Origin: Epiperipatus broadwayi
Lineage: Eukaryota > Onychophora > Udeonychophora > Euonychophora > Peripatidae
Assembly (NCBI GenBank): GCA_028023455.1
Contig: JAQFVV010007280.1
Coordinates: forward strand, 1-64,000
Direction: 5' to 3'
DNA length: 64,000 bases
The translations under genes and the position numbers were made by a program. This document shows, piece by piece, positions 51,379-63,901 of the stretch; positions within the stretch are counted from its first letter, which is position 1; every line of letters starts with the position of its first letter. The notes under the pieces were generated by a model. It worked only from the letters and a program-made list of their open reading frames with translations. It was not told the DNA's origin and did not search any database.

Positions 51379-51494
51379 TTAACAACTGGATCATTTGCAT
51401 TAAAACCATCGTATTGTGCAACTTTCTTTAGCTGAGTTAAATCAAGATTTGGACTGCCACAAACAAGAAGTTCCACTTCTTCTGGACGTAACAT
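51379..51494 (-). CDS. HECTD2: HECT E3 ligase, internal exon (MLRPEEVE/LLVCGSPNLD)
   Basis: A 116-nt exon that starts in phase 0 and ends two bases into a Lys codon. The acceptor TTTTGTATTAG precedes it and the donor GTAAGT occupies 51373-51378. The product begins MLRPEEVELLVCGSPNLD and continues through QYDG to DPVV(K), the conserved HECT block around the N-lobe/C-lobe hinge. It follows the 63.6-kb exon with no missing residues and runs into the 44.3-kb exon (K|NFWD). Its base composition is clearly richer in G and C than the intron around it. Confidence 0.92.
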
Positions 51495-52468
51495 CTAATA
51501 CAAAAGCATATTATATATATATTGTAATTTTACTATAATAACTTACTATCAAGTTGATTTTTATAAATCAAAAAACATACTTTGAAGAAAAGTACAAATA
51601 ACTGACAAGTTTAATTTTTATAATAAGTGTAAATGATAAATTAATATGCCACTGTGCATTTTTCTAATTGATTAGTACATTAATATTTCAGGTACTCCTT
51701 GGCAATTATTTGTGTTTATTCTTTTAAATCATCATCAGCACACAGTAAAATATTTACTATTAAGAATTTAAAGGTTTCAAAAGGTAGCAAGTAATAATTA
51801 TATTTAATAACATTCTAAAAATCTAGAATTTATTTATTATCAATTTCAATGACTCTTAATACTTTTAATCAGTGATCCAATTTAAGTAAAACTATATTCT
51901 AGAAGTCCTCAAATCTAAAATTAACTATTTAATTTTAATTTGGAAAAAATGTTTTTTTTTTTATTATTGGAATTATTAAATTATCTTTATACTAAATAAA
52001 AACAGATTACATGTACAATATCATTAATTCAACAGCTTTTAAGAGATCTTTTAAATTTTCACAATTATCAAGATTTTATTTTAGCATGAGTTAGGATAAA
52101 CTTAATTTTCACTCCACATACATCAATACAGCATAAAAAATAAATATAAAAATATATTTTAATTTTAAAAAATCAAACAGATATCTATAAATTATAAGCC
52201 CAATTGGTGTAACACGTTTCTATTTTAACTTTTAATTACTTTATTCATTTTAAGTTTTTACTTGACATATAATACAGCAAAATAAAAACTTTTTTAAAAG
52301 CAGTGTTTATGGCTTTAAATCGTTGAAATGAAATTTGTCACAATATGTTTTTAAAATAGATTGTATAGATTGCATAGAATGGAAGGGATTAGGGAAATTA
52401 ATAAACTTTTTTTTGGAATAAAAATAAGTATACAAAATAAAAGCAGATACTGAATAGTATAGTTTTCC

Positions 52469-52770
52469 CTACACCACTTTCACGCAAGGTAGGGACTGGT
52501 TTCTATTCGCTTTTAAGATCTTGTGAAGGGATGTAATCATAAACATATGTTCAAAGATGTGAAAATTATCTATGATCCCCAAGATGCATATTTCCTGCTG
52601 AACCAGCACTCATCAGTTGACTCAGACCACAATCTCTTACATATATATATATATAACATTCTTCAGTATATATATATATGTAGCAAATAATCACAGCCAA
52701 CTGATGGGTGCTGGTTCATGTTTATAAAAGTGGATAGAAACTATTCCCTACCTTGCATGAAGTGGTGCAG
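52469..52770 (-). mobile_element. Foldback hammerhead repeat (family D)
   Basis: Arms CTACACCACTTTCACGCAAGG (52469-) and CCTTGCATGAAGTGGTGCAG (-52770) are inverted, continuing inward through TAGGGAxTGGTTTCTAT / ATAGAAACTATTCCCTA. A second inner inversion pairs AACCAGCACTCATCAGTTG with CAACTGATGGGTGCTGGTT. The arm sequence GAAACCAGTCCCTACC is itself like the 3' half of a hammerhead. It contains one complete hammerhead on the minus strand. Confidence 0.68.
52571..52634 (-). ncRNA. Hammerhead ribozyme D1, core intact
   Basis: Minus strand: CTGATGA (52610-52616), stem II TGCTG-GTT-CAGCA (52608-52596) closed by a G-G mismatch, GAAA at 52594-52591, stem III AT/AT with loop ATGC, cleavage C17 at 52583. 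Stem I pairs TCAA with TTGG, then across an internal loop (TGAG opposite G) GGTC with GATC, with further weak pairs outward. The invariant core bases are all present. It lies on the sense strand of the HECT gene. Confidence 0.68.
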
Positions 52771-54764
52771 TGATAATTATATTACAGAAATATTCATTAT
52801 TGGATGGTCTCTGGTCTAATGAATGACTATCATTTAAAGAAATAAATAGTTAAAATTTCAATTTTCCTAATAGGACTTTTAAATTTTATGCCACCTGATA
52901 TTAATATAATACCAAACTCATTTATTTTCTATAAGATTGAAAGTTTCTTTGATAATTCGAAAATGTATAATTATAAATGCTAAAACTTTGCTGACAAACA
53001 GACCCCCCCCCCCGACCACACACACAAACACATTCACTTTTCCAATCCTTTTGTCTGAATAAATTATCCTTCTTATGAGTGAATCATACTTTAGTACACT
53101 TTTAACTTTGGAAAACATTTGAAAAAAATTCTTGTTTTTTTTTTTTGAAAAATAAAAATATATTACTTTTTAAAAATAAATAATACATTTTATATATATA
53201 AATGCTTCTTACTTAACTATATTCAAAAAAAAATGAATAGACAATTTTTAACTAGATAAAGTATTCAAGACAATTTCAAGTCAAATAAAAATAATACAAT
53301 TTCTTAGCGCTACCGTTTTTCATTAACATTAGTAAATAATTGCTAATGTAAAATTAATACAAATAATAAAGACAATAAAAACAAAGTATTACAATAGGCA
53401 CACACACGCGTGTACTATTTTAATACATCATTAACAGTGATCCTAAATAAATGAAATCATTACTCCAAAGAAAAAAGGAAAAGAATTAAAAGTTAAAAGA
53501 TTTTCCCTTGAATATACAAAATACTTTGTGAAATACAAATTCAGCATTTATCTCATGCTAGTTCTTTAATCTGTTTATTTACGTTGCAATGCTGTCTTTT
53601 AGCTTTATTTGCAGTAAACATTTTTTTTTGAAAGACTTCAATACTTTGCTTTATTATAGTATTCATTATATTCCATTTTTAGCATATCCACGTAATGAAA
53701 GCAGCCAAAATTTAATTTTTTTAGAGTATCTCCCTCTTTCATAAAGACATACTCCGGTACGCAAAAATGTGTTTTTTTTTTAAAGAAATGTATTGCAATG
53801 CATTTACTTTGTTTGCCCAATATAATGAAGAGTTAAATAATGTTTATACACATATTTTAAAAATCATTATACAGTATAAAGTAAATAGTAAAGTATACAA
53901 AACATTATGCATTCAAAAGTGTATTAATCACCAGTTGTTACGATACGTATTGATCTGTAATAGAATTTGCCCAGCTGCCTTGAAAACAAACACCAGAAAT
54001 TTTACAAATATAAAGAAATAATGTACGGTATCAAAGTTGTGTTATCTGTTATTTTTTTTATATTTATATAGATCCTGATTACTAAAGGAGTTTTGAATCA
54101 TTTATATTATACATACAAATATAACAGATTAACATTTGTGATATGACCAAATCTCTCCCTTCTTTTTAATTGAATATAATAAATATTAAGGAAAAATGCG
54201 ATTGTATTTCCTGGTCAATCTAACCCTTAGTCATATTACATGGTATAATATAAAAGAGAAATATAACTTGTCATTAGCTTTATTTACTTGTTTCAGATGA
54301 CAGTGTTCAGTGGACCATATTAGCTTATCACTCCATCACAAGATTAATAAAGATGAAATTTCTCTTCTTTATAATTACAAGTTTTCATTATCTAGTTTCT
54401 ATTTATGGAGATTTAATGAATTAACTACAGGATGCAGAAAAAAATTTGCTGTTAAGTAAAAGGAGATCCTTTGATTCCTCTTGGAGGCCTTAAAGAAACA
54501 AAGCAAGGTAAATTCTTAGTCCACTCCACATGTTCTTGTCATTGCAGCTGTTATTACTATGTGATTATTCATATAATATATAAACATGGATGGGCTACTC
54601 ACCAACATGCATTAGCTGGTGTGGTAAGTTTATTGGCTTTTTATCTTCGAGTTTAAGTCAAGAAACACCATGGCCTTTCTTCTCAGTTGTCTAATAAGGC
54701 AGAATGAATGTGTGTATGAATGAAAATTTTTTTTCTAATAGATATATACAATCATGATAGACAA

Positions 54765-57480
54765 AAATAAATCATGGCCTTACCCCCAGCAGGATGTAAA
54801 TTCACCAGCAAATGGGACATTATTGGACTTTGTGAAGTTAATGAAGAGACAATTGATTTAAAAAGTGGACATGTACTACTACAAAGGCATAAATATCGGA
54901 AGTACAAGTGAAGTAGGATTTATTATAAATAAAAAGTGGAAGATGAACATTGTAGAGATTGATAGTGCATTGGACAGAGTGGCACGATAAGTTATTCAAC
55001 TTAATAGCAGATACCAAATGCAGATAATTCAGGTTTATGTCCCAATAAGTTCTCATAGTGATGAAGTAGAAGATTTTTATATGAATGTACGAAAGACTTT
55101 TGATTAGACTAAACAACATTTTAAAATTGTTATGGAAGACTTTAATGCTAGAATTGGTAAACAATAAAAGACAAAAGTGCTGTAGGTAAATTTGGTTATG
55201 GTAACAGAAATGAGAGAGAACCTAGACTTGTAGAATTGGCAGAAAAAGAAAAACTTTATGCTATGAATTCTTTTTTTGAAAAAAATATTAAAAGGAAATG
55301 GACATGGAAGCATCCAAATAAAGGAACATTAGAATTGGATTATATTTTGAATAACAGAAAAGTTTTATTTCAAGATTGTAATGTCATTAATAAGTTCAAT
55401 GCAGGAAGTGATTATCAATTAGTAAGATGTAAGATATATGTTAATGTAAAGCTAGAGACAAAGATTATTAAGAAAACACTATTTACAGTTGATATTCCTA
55501 ATCTTCACAAGCATTCTAATGAATTTAAATTAGAACTTGCAAATCGTTTTCAAGTATTAGTAGATTTTGAACATAATTCAGATTTGAATGAAATTAATAG
55601 AAAAATAATTGATACACTATTAAAAACTGCAACAAAGATAGCTGACAGAAAAAAGCAGCAATTGTCCAATAAAATTTTTATTGAGAATGGAGATTTTATG
55701 AAGAAGAATTGAATATCTTGAATTTTGTAAAATGGTGCGAAAATGAGTTGATAATATATAAGAAAGTATAATTGTGAACTAGCAAGGAACACTGTAGAAA
55801 AGAATAAAAGTTCCAAGAATGTAAAACAACATTTTGGGAATTGTTAGAAAACATACCTGCAAAAAGAAAAAAAGATGAAACCATTACTAAAAAGAGAGAT
55901 GACATCATGAACTGGATAGAAGAGTTACATCAAGAATTATATAGTAATAAAGAACAAGTACCTTCTACATCTATTACATCTTCTGAATTTCCCAGGATTT
56001 TAAATGAAAAAGTGAGACATGCAATTAAATTTATGAAGAAGGGAAAAGCTTCAGATAATGGTGGAATTATAATCATTATGTTAAAAGAAGCAGGTGAAGA
56101 AATAATTTTTTTTTTTTTTGGCAAAGTTATATACCAAATCTCTAAATGATAAAGATGTACCAGATGATTGAAAGAATGCAATATTAATATTAATATTTAA
56201 AAAAGATGATAAAGAAGATATTAGAAATTACAGACCTATCAGTCTTTTATCAGTTTTCTACAAACGTTTTACAAAGATAATTACAATTAGTCTATAGAGA
56301 ACATTGGATTTCTATCAACCAAAAGAAAATAGCTGGATTTAAAAGTATTTTTAGTACAGTAAATCATATCCAAGTATTGAGAGAAGTTGTAGAAAGAACC
56401 AAGGAATATGAGTTGTCATTATGCTTTGGATTTATAGATTATGATAAGACATTTGATTCTACAAACATTTCTTCAGTAATTAAAGCATTGGATCATCAAG
56501 GTATAGAATAAGGATATTGTTATATTATGAAGAATATTATAAAAGTGCAACAACAACAATTAGGTTATATAATGATACTCATTGAGAAGGGTGTAAGATA
56601 GAGTAACTCCATATCTCCAAAACTTTTTATAGCAGTGCTGCAAGAGGTATTTTGTGGATTAAAATGGGAAGCTAAAGGAGTAAAAGTAAATGGAGATTAT
56701 TTAAATCATTTAGATTTTGCAGATGATGTAATTGTTTTTTTTTTGCAAATAATGCTCCAGAGTTTCAGGAAATGTTGCAAAGAAAACAAAGTAAGAAAGT
56801 AGCAGTAAAGGTAAATATTAAAAGACTAAATTAATGTTCAATGGATTTTCTCAAAAGATGAAAATAAATATTGATTATGATGAGTTAGAAGAAGTTAACA
56901 ACTACAAATACATTGGTCAGATTATTACTACAGATGGAAATATAATAGATGAAATTAATTATACAATTAAACTTGTTTTGGGTGCTTTTGGTAGAAATAA
57001 TATCAAAAGAAAATATGCCTATGTGTTTGAAAAGTAAGATTTTTAATAAATGCATTTTATCAGTTCTTACTTATATATCTGAGAGTTGGACACTTAATAG
57101 AAGAGCAATACAGAGACTTCAGACCACACAAAGAAGTATGGAGAGATGCATGTTTGGAGTAACAAGAAGAGATCGAAAAAGCAATACATGGATGAGAGAA
57201 CAAACAGATGTTACTGACATCTTTGATAGAATTAAAAGACTGAAGTGCAGTTGGGCTAGAAACATTGGTAAAAGAAATAGTAATAGATGGACAATCAAAA
57301 TCTTAAACTGGATTCCAAGAGATTGTCAAAGACCCAGAAAGAGACAACATGTGAGATTGATGAATGAAATAAAAACATTTTGCAGGAGTGGTGTGGAGAA
57401 GAGATTCTACAGATCAGAGAAGATGGATTGTACTTAGAAAGACAATTCTGCAGTGAATTGATAATGATTGATGATAATTA
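54765..57480 (+). mobile_element. RTE-type LINE, copy 1 (endonuclease + RT, decayed)
   Basis: An endonuclease region starts near 54790 (KWDIIGLCEVNEETI), followed by SEVGFIINKKWKM, IIQVYVP, MEDFNARIGK (near 55135) and GTLELDYILNNRK (near 55323; the D-x-I/V block of AP-like endonucleases). The linker leads to the RT: MKKGKASDNGG (near 56035), [12 protein letters not shown] (near 56230), FIDYDKTFDS (motif A, near 56430), FADDVIVFF (motif C, near 56713). The C-terminus reads RTPRDC-like and RWTIKILNWIP blocks, then a TGATGATAATTA tail. There are many stops and frameshifts. The craniofacial-development-protein-2-like annotations in databases often derive from this LINE type. Confidence 0.87.
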
Positions 57481-57499
57481 GTATTCATACATGGAGGAA

Positions 57500-59389
57500 A
57501 AAAGCAGCAATTGACCAATAAAATTTCTACTGAGACTAGAGAATTTATGAAAAAAAGAAGGAATATGAAGATATACAAAAATGATGCATTAAGAAGAATT
57601 GAATATCTCGAATTTTGTAAAATGGTACAGAAAAAAGTTGAAAATGATATAAGAAAGTATAACTGGGAACTAGAAAGGAAAGCTGTAGAAGAAAATAAAA
57701 GTCTTAAGAATGTAAAACAACATTTTGGTATTGGTAGAAAATTTATATCTGCAATAAGAAAAAAAGATGGAATTATTACTAAAAAGAGAGATGATATTAT
57801 GAAATGGGTAGAAGACTTTTATCAAGAATTATATAGTAATAAAGAACAAGTACCTCCTATTTCTATTACATCTTCTGAATTGTCCAGAATTTTAAATGAA
57901 GAAGTGAAACATGCAATTAAATGTATGAAGAAAGGAAAGGCTCCAGGTAATGATGGAATTATAATTGCTATATTAAAAGAAGCAGGTGAAGAAATAGAAT
58001 TTTTTTTAGCAAAGTTATATACCAAATGTCTAAATGATAAAGATGTACCAGATGATTGAAAGAATGCAGTAATAATATTAATATTTAAAAAAGATGATAA
58101 AGAAGATATTAGAAATTACAGACCTATCAGCCTTTTATCAGTTTTATACAAAATTTTTATCAAGATAATTACAACTCGTCTAGAAAGAACATTGGATTTC
58201 CACCAACCAAGGGAACAAGCTGGATTTAAAAGTGGTTTTAGTACAATAGATCATATCCAGGTATTGAAAGAAGTTTTAGAAAGGATAAATGAATATTAGT
58301 TGCCATTATGTTTTGGATTTATAGATTATGAAAAGGCATTTGATTCTATAAATATTTCTTCAGTGATTAAAGCATTGGATCATCAAGGTATAGATCCAGG
58401 ATATTGTCATATTTTAAAGAATATTTATAAAAATGCAACAGCAACAATTAGATTATATAATGTTACTCGGAAAGTCAACATTGAGAAAGGTGTAAGACAA
58501 GGTGACTCCATGTCTCCAAAACTTTTTACAGCAGTGTTGCAAGAAATATTTTGTAGATTAAAATAGGAAACTAAAAGAGTGAAAGTAAATGGAGATTATT
58601 TAAGTCATTTAGATTTTGCAGATGATATAGTTGTTTTTGAAAATAATGCTTCAGAGCTGCAGGAAATGTTGCAGGAGTTATCAGATGAAAGTAGGAAAGT
58701 AGGACTAAAGATAAATGTTAAAAAGACTAAAGTACTGTTTAATTGATTTGCTCAAAATATGAAAATAAAGATTGATTATGATGAATTAGAAGAAGTTAAG
58801 AGTTACAAATACCTTGGTCAGATTATTAATATGGATGGAAACATAATGGATGAAATTAATCATAGAATTAAACTTGGTTGGAGTGCTTTTGGTAGAAATA
58901 ACTTGATACTAAAAGAAAATATGCCTATGGGTTTGAAAAGGAAGATTTTTAACAAATGTGTTTTACCAGTTCTTACTTATGGATCTGAAACTTGGACACT
59001 TAATAGAAGAGCAATACAGAGACTCGAGACCACTCAAAGATGTATGGAGAGATGCATGTTGGGAGTAACAAGAAGAGATTGAAAATGCAATGTATGGGTA
59101 AGAGAACAAACAGGTGTTACTGACCTCATTGAAAAAGTAAAAGATTGAAGTGGAGTTGGGCTGAACATATTGCTAGAAGAGATGATAATAGATGGACAAT
59201 TGAAATCTTAAACCGGATTCCAAGAGATTGTAAAAGATCCAGAAAGAGACCACATGTGAGATGGATGGATGAAATAAGAAAGTATGCAGGGGTGATGTGG
59301 AGAAGAGAAGCTAAAGATCAGAGATGGATTAAACTTGGAGAGACCTTCATCCTGCAGTGGATTGATAATGGTTGATGATGATGATGATG
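57500..59389 (+). mobile_element. RTE-type LINE, copy 2, 5'-truncated, with TSD
   Basis: Flanked by perfect 11-bp repeats ACATGGAGGAA (57489-57499 and 59390-59400). It starts in the linker just before the RT (KKQQLTNK) and keeps long open stretches: 57511-58056, 58300-58563, 58759-59079, 59145-59372. RT motifs: [33 protein letters not shown] (near 58317), GVRQGDSMSPKLF (near 58492), HLDFADDIVVFE (near 58610, catalytic FADD intact). It ends WIKLGETFILQWIDNG and a (GAT)n tail. Five or so stops remain, one of them (58057-58059, TGA for Trp) shared with copy 1. Confidence 0.9.
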
Positions 59390-62300
59390 ACATGGAGGAA
59401 CCTAAATAATGAAGATTGCTGAACTCAAATTATCATATCAATTTAATAAACAAGTAAGTACATATTATGAATACAAAATTATCAATACTACCCTACTGAA
59501 TATTATTAAACATTAACATATAGATATAACATTGCATAGAATAGATATATAATACATTTTTAATTACAAATTTAATTATGTATTCTATTAGTGATAATAA
59601 AGTTTAGTTCATCTGTCTTATTAATTCATTAAAAGTTTGTGTTATTAATTCAGATAACCACTAAAGTTAGATATAGAGCTTTCATTAATTTTACCTATTA
59701 TTTGTTTGAATGGGTTTAATGACTGATATAATAGGTGTATACATAGCCACGGGTTTCTTATTTCTATGAACTATGAGATCCATTATGTTCAGTTGTAATT
59801 TTTCTTATTAGCTTGCTAAAACCCTGGTATTACATAGGCACAGTGCTTTGAATCAAGTCATAATCTTGACCTTAGGCTAGAAGGAAAGCATTGGCAACCA
59901 TATTTGCTTCTCAATGCATCTGATTTGAATTCTCCCCACAGATAAAAACAAGCATGTGGCAAAATATTTTTCTACAGTTTTCTGATGTTTCTAATACACC
60001 ACTCAATAAACAATACAATACTTTAATTTTCAGAATTCATGAACAATCTTAATGAAGCTAAAAAAGAAATGAATCAAAGTTCCCACAGTCATCTTTTTAT
60101 ACCACTGGTCTGATTCTATCACACAAGTATCTATTTACACTTTTCTTTCTCTTCAGGAATTTAATTCCCTATGGAAAGCTTATTTTTATTATAATTAACT
60201 TACAATATTAATCATAACTTACATACAAGACATGATTTTATATTAAATTTAATATAGTATTTATTTTTGGCTTGTGAATTACCATAATTTCATTTCATCA
60301 AACAAAATAAATGAATACTTTGCAAAATTTAAACAAGGTTTGATTTTATACACTCTCTAACTTTTTTCATTTATTAAGGTAATTCCGATAGACCATATTT
60401 AATTAGAGAAGAAATATCACCCATCCTTTCCCCTCTAATTACAGTTAACAGCATTTTTTTCTTATCTTAAAAAAAAACTGCATGGGCATTTTCTTTACAT
60501 ATCAGCCTAATTGCAATAGAAATAATAAATCTTGTTTATTAAATAAAAATCTATATTTTCTTATATATTATTATTACATTTTATAAAATATACTTTCCTC
60601 TCAGCAATCTTCTTTCATGATAGAATGCCAAACACACATTACCAAAGTTAACGGTATAAAAAGGAGCATATAAATCCAAATTAATCTTACAATAATTCAG
60701 CTACATTGTGAAATGAAATAGTAAGACTTAAATTTAGTCTTTTCTCTTACTATTTTATTTATATAGTTCATTTTATATATGTAATTGAACATTATTTATA
60801 CTATTCACTAAAATATTATATAGTTTTATAGTCATCACCAATTCTATGTCTCTTTAGAATTCTTAAAAATTAACTCTAGATACCTAATAAGGCTACGATT
60901 ATAGAATAAAATATATATCACATCAAAAACTAGAAATTGATAAACATTTGAATATGTGGCAGTTAGTGTGATATAAATTGATGTTGTAACACAAATGTAA
61001 ATGTATATAAAAATATAAAATTATTTTTAAATACCTACTGCAAGTCTTTTTAAACAGACCTTTAGAGAAATAGTATATGAAAATATATTATAGGTAAGGT
61101 TTTTATTAATTACCATCCCTGTGATTCTCTAATTAAAAATAGCTGCATTATGATTTATTTCCTAATGACTGCTTACTGCTACATACTGGGGTAATATTGA
61201 CATTACCAGCTGTATAGACATCAATATTTATTCTTGATTAAACTCAACATTATGATGAATACTAAACAAAGATGATTTTATTAACTCAATGAAGCATACA
61301 TATTTTAAATGCTGTTACAAATACAGTTCTAAATTTTCTCATAGCAAATAGACTTCATCAATCATTAGATTAGATTTAATATATCTATATCTCTCTATAC
61401 ACACTACTCAGCATATATCTTTATCTAAATGTAGATACTCTTCACACACTCATTTTTTAGTACACACATTATGTTTCACCTTCTCTCTGAGTGCACTACT
61501 ATCTCTCATTTTTTTGCTTCTACGAACACACTACTATAATGTACACCATAACATATTGTGACATACACACTCTAATTACTGCAGTTTTTATTGCACTGTG
61601 AATAATTTGCATAATCTGTATTCAAATGCACATTCTGCATACATTAATTTTGTAGTTATTAATGGGGGAATTTATTAATTAAACTTCTTGTCTGAGTTAT
61701 TACAACAAAACATAATTTATTTAATCCTTAAAATATATACATTATACACATACATACACTATTATAATTTAGTCAGTCGTTACAATTAAATGAAATAAAA
61801 AAATAAATAAATACATTTTTGAAACAAGATTAATAGAAAACAAATACTGTACAATATTTTTATTCCAAGTATAGAACATTCTAAATTTTCTTTTTATAAA
61901 AAGTATGTAATAATTAAAAAATATTATGATAAAAACACCGTAAAAATTAATTTATAAATATAGATGAATTAAAAAATAAATTGCTTAATGATAATAGAAT
62001 GAACTTGAAAAATATGTTGAGAAAGAAGTTAATTTAATATATCTATTAGTAAAAAATAAAAGAGAAAAGTTTTTTTTAATAAATTAAGCTATTAAAAGCT
62101 TTGTGACAGAAAAAGAAAGAAAAGATTTTAGAAAATTTTACTATAAAATTCATAAAATCATAATTAATGCTAAAAGTAAACATAATCAATGTAAATCTAA
62201 AGCGATAATATAACGAATAATCATGTCCACATGCTTTAAAACCATCAAAACATCACATGATGCGATTGTATAGAGAGTTTGTTACTGCTAATGCACATAT

Positions 62301-63589
62301 GCTCATATATAATCATTTATAATAGACTAATAAAGTCTTTTATATTGGTATCTAAAAATAGAGTGTTTAAATTAATAATAATCTAGAAAGATCAATTATA
62401 ATAGTCATGGCTAAACATCCTCTCAGCATGTACCTAAATAATTTAATCAGACATAAGTATGATTTAACTAAAATGATTTAATAATCATTCAATGTGATTA
62501 ATGATAAATTTCTAAAAATAAATAATGAACACATATGCTAGGAAGCTTATTAAATAATAGTAAGAATAATGACAATGCTTAATACCATATGGCTTACTGC
62601 TACCATGATTCTCAGTTTCCCAGGATGAATTAAATTTCAGAGTTGCAAATATACAATTCTACTCCTATACCCATGTGCTCGATCATAACCCATGCACCAA
62701 AGACAGTGAGAGTATGATAGACTACGTTCTTCTGGATCAACATGCATAGAAGGTATCATTCATTGTTTTTCTTCTTTCATTTGTTTTTTACATGCCACTA
62801 ATTTCTATTATTTTTAAAGAACACACATCTGCATTAGTTTAGTTAATCTGTCTAATTATCTTACTTTTAAGTTTTTTAAACACCCCTATTTAATTCTTAT
62901 TTTTAATTAATTCTTTATTTAATTACTTTTCTTTTTTTATTATTAATGATAACTTTTTCTGCATAAATAATGCGTCATAATTTTTTTTACATACATGTAC
63001 TAATTATTTTTTATTATTATTTACATGCACATCCATATAAATATAATTTTTAATATATATGCATGGATTACTAAATATCAATGCAGTTCAAATAACTTGA
63101 CAATAGAATAATATAACCAAGTGATAATATTTGATCATTATTATAACTTTATGATCAATTAACAACCCCTAAAACATTTTTTCAAACATCCTAATAATTG
63201 AGATATATTATAAACTTTAGTGAGCCTTTTATATCATTAAGATGTTTGCTTGAAAGTAGGATATTCTAAAATAAGTAGCAGTAAGATGACCTGCAATAAC
63301 AAATATCAAAAACTATATTTAAGTTAATCGCTGGATTTGTTAATATATTATACTGTCTTCATTAATAAATGTATTTATATTAATAAACATAATTATACGC
63401 ATGCATATGAAATTCTACAATAAATAATATTAATGTAATAGTAAGAAATGGAAAACTAATAGCATTATTCAAGCGTTATTGTTGGGCTGTAGCATATAAT
63501 TGCTTAAAATTGATATAGAAAAAAAAAAAATTCATACAGACACAAACACATACAACATATATATACATATAAACAAAACATAAACTTAC

Positions 63590-63696
63590 AATTAAAGCAT
63601 TGGAGGCACAGACACTATGAAAGCCCAGGTAAAATGCCCGAAAAGGCTGATAAATTGCCTTGTTTAACATCCAGTCAATATAATTATCTACATATT
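63590..63696 (-). CDS. HECTD2: HECT E3 ligase, internal exon (N-lobe end)
   Basis: A 107-nt exon with two bases at the start completing a codon from the previous exon, then 35 codons. The acceptor is a T-rich tract ending TTTTCAG at 63697-63703; the donor is GTAAGT at 63584-63589. The product contains YVDNYIDWMLNKAIYQPF and then FHSVCASNALI, which is the HECT N-lobe helix leading into the MLRPEEVE segment at the start of the next exon. A second possible acceptor AG lies at 63688-63689, but it would remove the in-frame EYVD residues, so I prefer 63696 as the exon start. The preceding exon is outside the window. Confidence 0.88.
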
Positions 63697-63769
63697 CTGA
63701 AAATATAAATAATAGTAATAATAAAAGCAGTTCAATATTTCTTGTTAACTTACTAAGCTAAAATAATAT

Positions 63770-63889
63770 CACATGATCACATTTCCTATACTAGCACATT
63801 AATTGTTGATAAACAGAGCAAAATCTGAATTAATAGAAAAATAAAATTATGTCACATTACTACTGTATGGAGAGTTTTGCTCTGTTTAA
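63770..63889. mobile_element. Short element B fragment with 12-bp TSD
   Basis: Perfect direct repeats CTAAAATAATAT (63758-63769 and 63890-63901). The left part (to about 63827) is the reverse complement of 32245-32302 of element B. The right part TACTGTATGGAGAGTTTTGCTCTGTTTA repeats the block at 32689-32711 in plus orientation. The two ends therefore face each other (TAAACAGAGCAAAA / TTTTGCTCTGTTTA). It lacks the hammerhead core. It lies just upstream of the 63.6-kb exon. Confidence 0.72.
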
Positions 63890-63901
63890 CTAAAATAATA
63901 T

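Larger units (their letters stand above)
51495..63589 (-). other. 12.1-kb intron of the HECT gene
   Basis: Bounded by donor GTAAGT (63584-63589) and acceptor TTTTGTATTAG before 51494. It carries the foldback hammerhead repeat and the RTE tandem. Nothing was recognised in 51495-52468, 52771-54764 (poly-C near 53003, CACACACGCG near 53400) or 59401-63583 (AT-rich; weak coding-like patch near 62670). Confidence 0.88.
18263..63696 (-). other. HECTD2: HECTD2-like E3 ligase gene, 3' part (four exons)
   Basis: Four minus-strand exons join in frame with GT-AG introns of phases 0, 2 and 2. Together they encode about 162 residues: part of the HECT N-lobe and all of the C-lobe, ending at a stop codon. 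HECT enzymes take ubiquitin from an E2 onto a catalytic Cys and pass it to substrate proteins, mostly in the cytosol. The order of landmarks ([61 protein letters not shown]) fits the HECTD2 branch better than UBE3A, HACE1 or the HERCs, as I remember those families. Upstream exons lie beyond base 64000. The introns are 12,095, 6,952 and 25,899 bp and hold nearly all the transposable elements described here. HECT identity is very likely; the exact subfamily is less certain. Confidence 0.88.

Noticed and set aside
54471-54656. ORF MIPLGGLKETKQGKF followed by GTAAAT, as a plus-strand exon
   Set aside because: No acceptor, no homology, and it lies inside a minus-strand intron.
62660-62750. Frame reading NPCTKDSESMIDYVLLD, like a LINE endonuclease end
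   Set aside because: About 20 codons only, with nothing LINE-like around it.
63476-63670. 64-codon minus ORF starting MLNKAIYQPF
   Set aside because: Its first half is the real HECT exon (63590-63696); the rest reads through the donor into intron, and the Met is internal to the protein.
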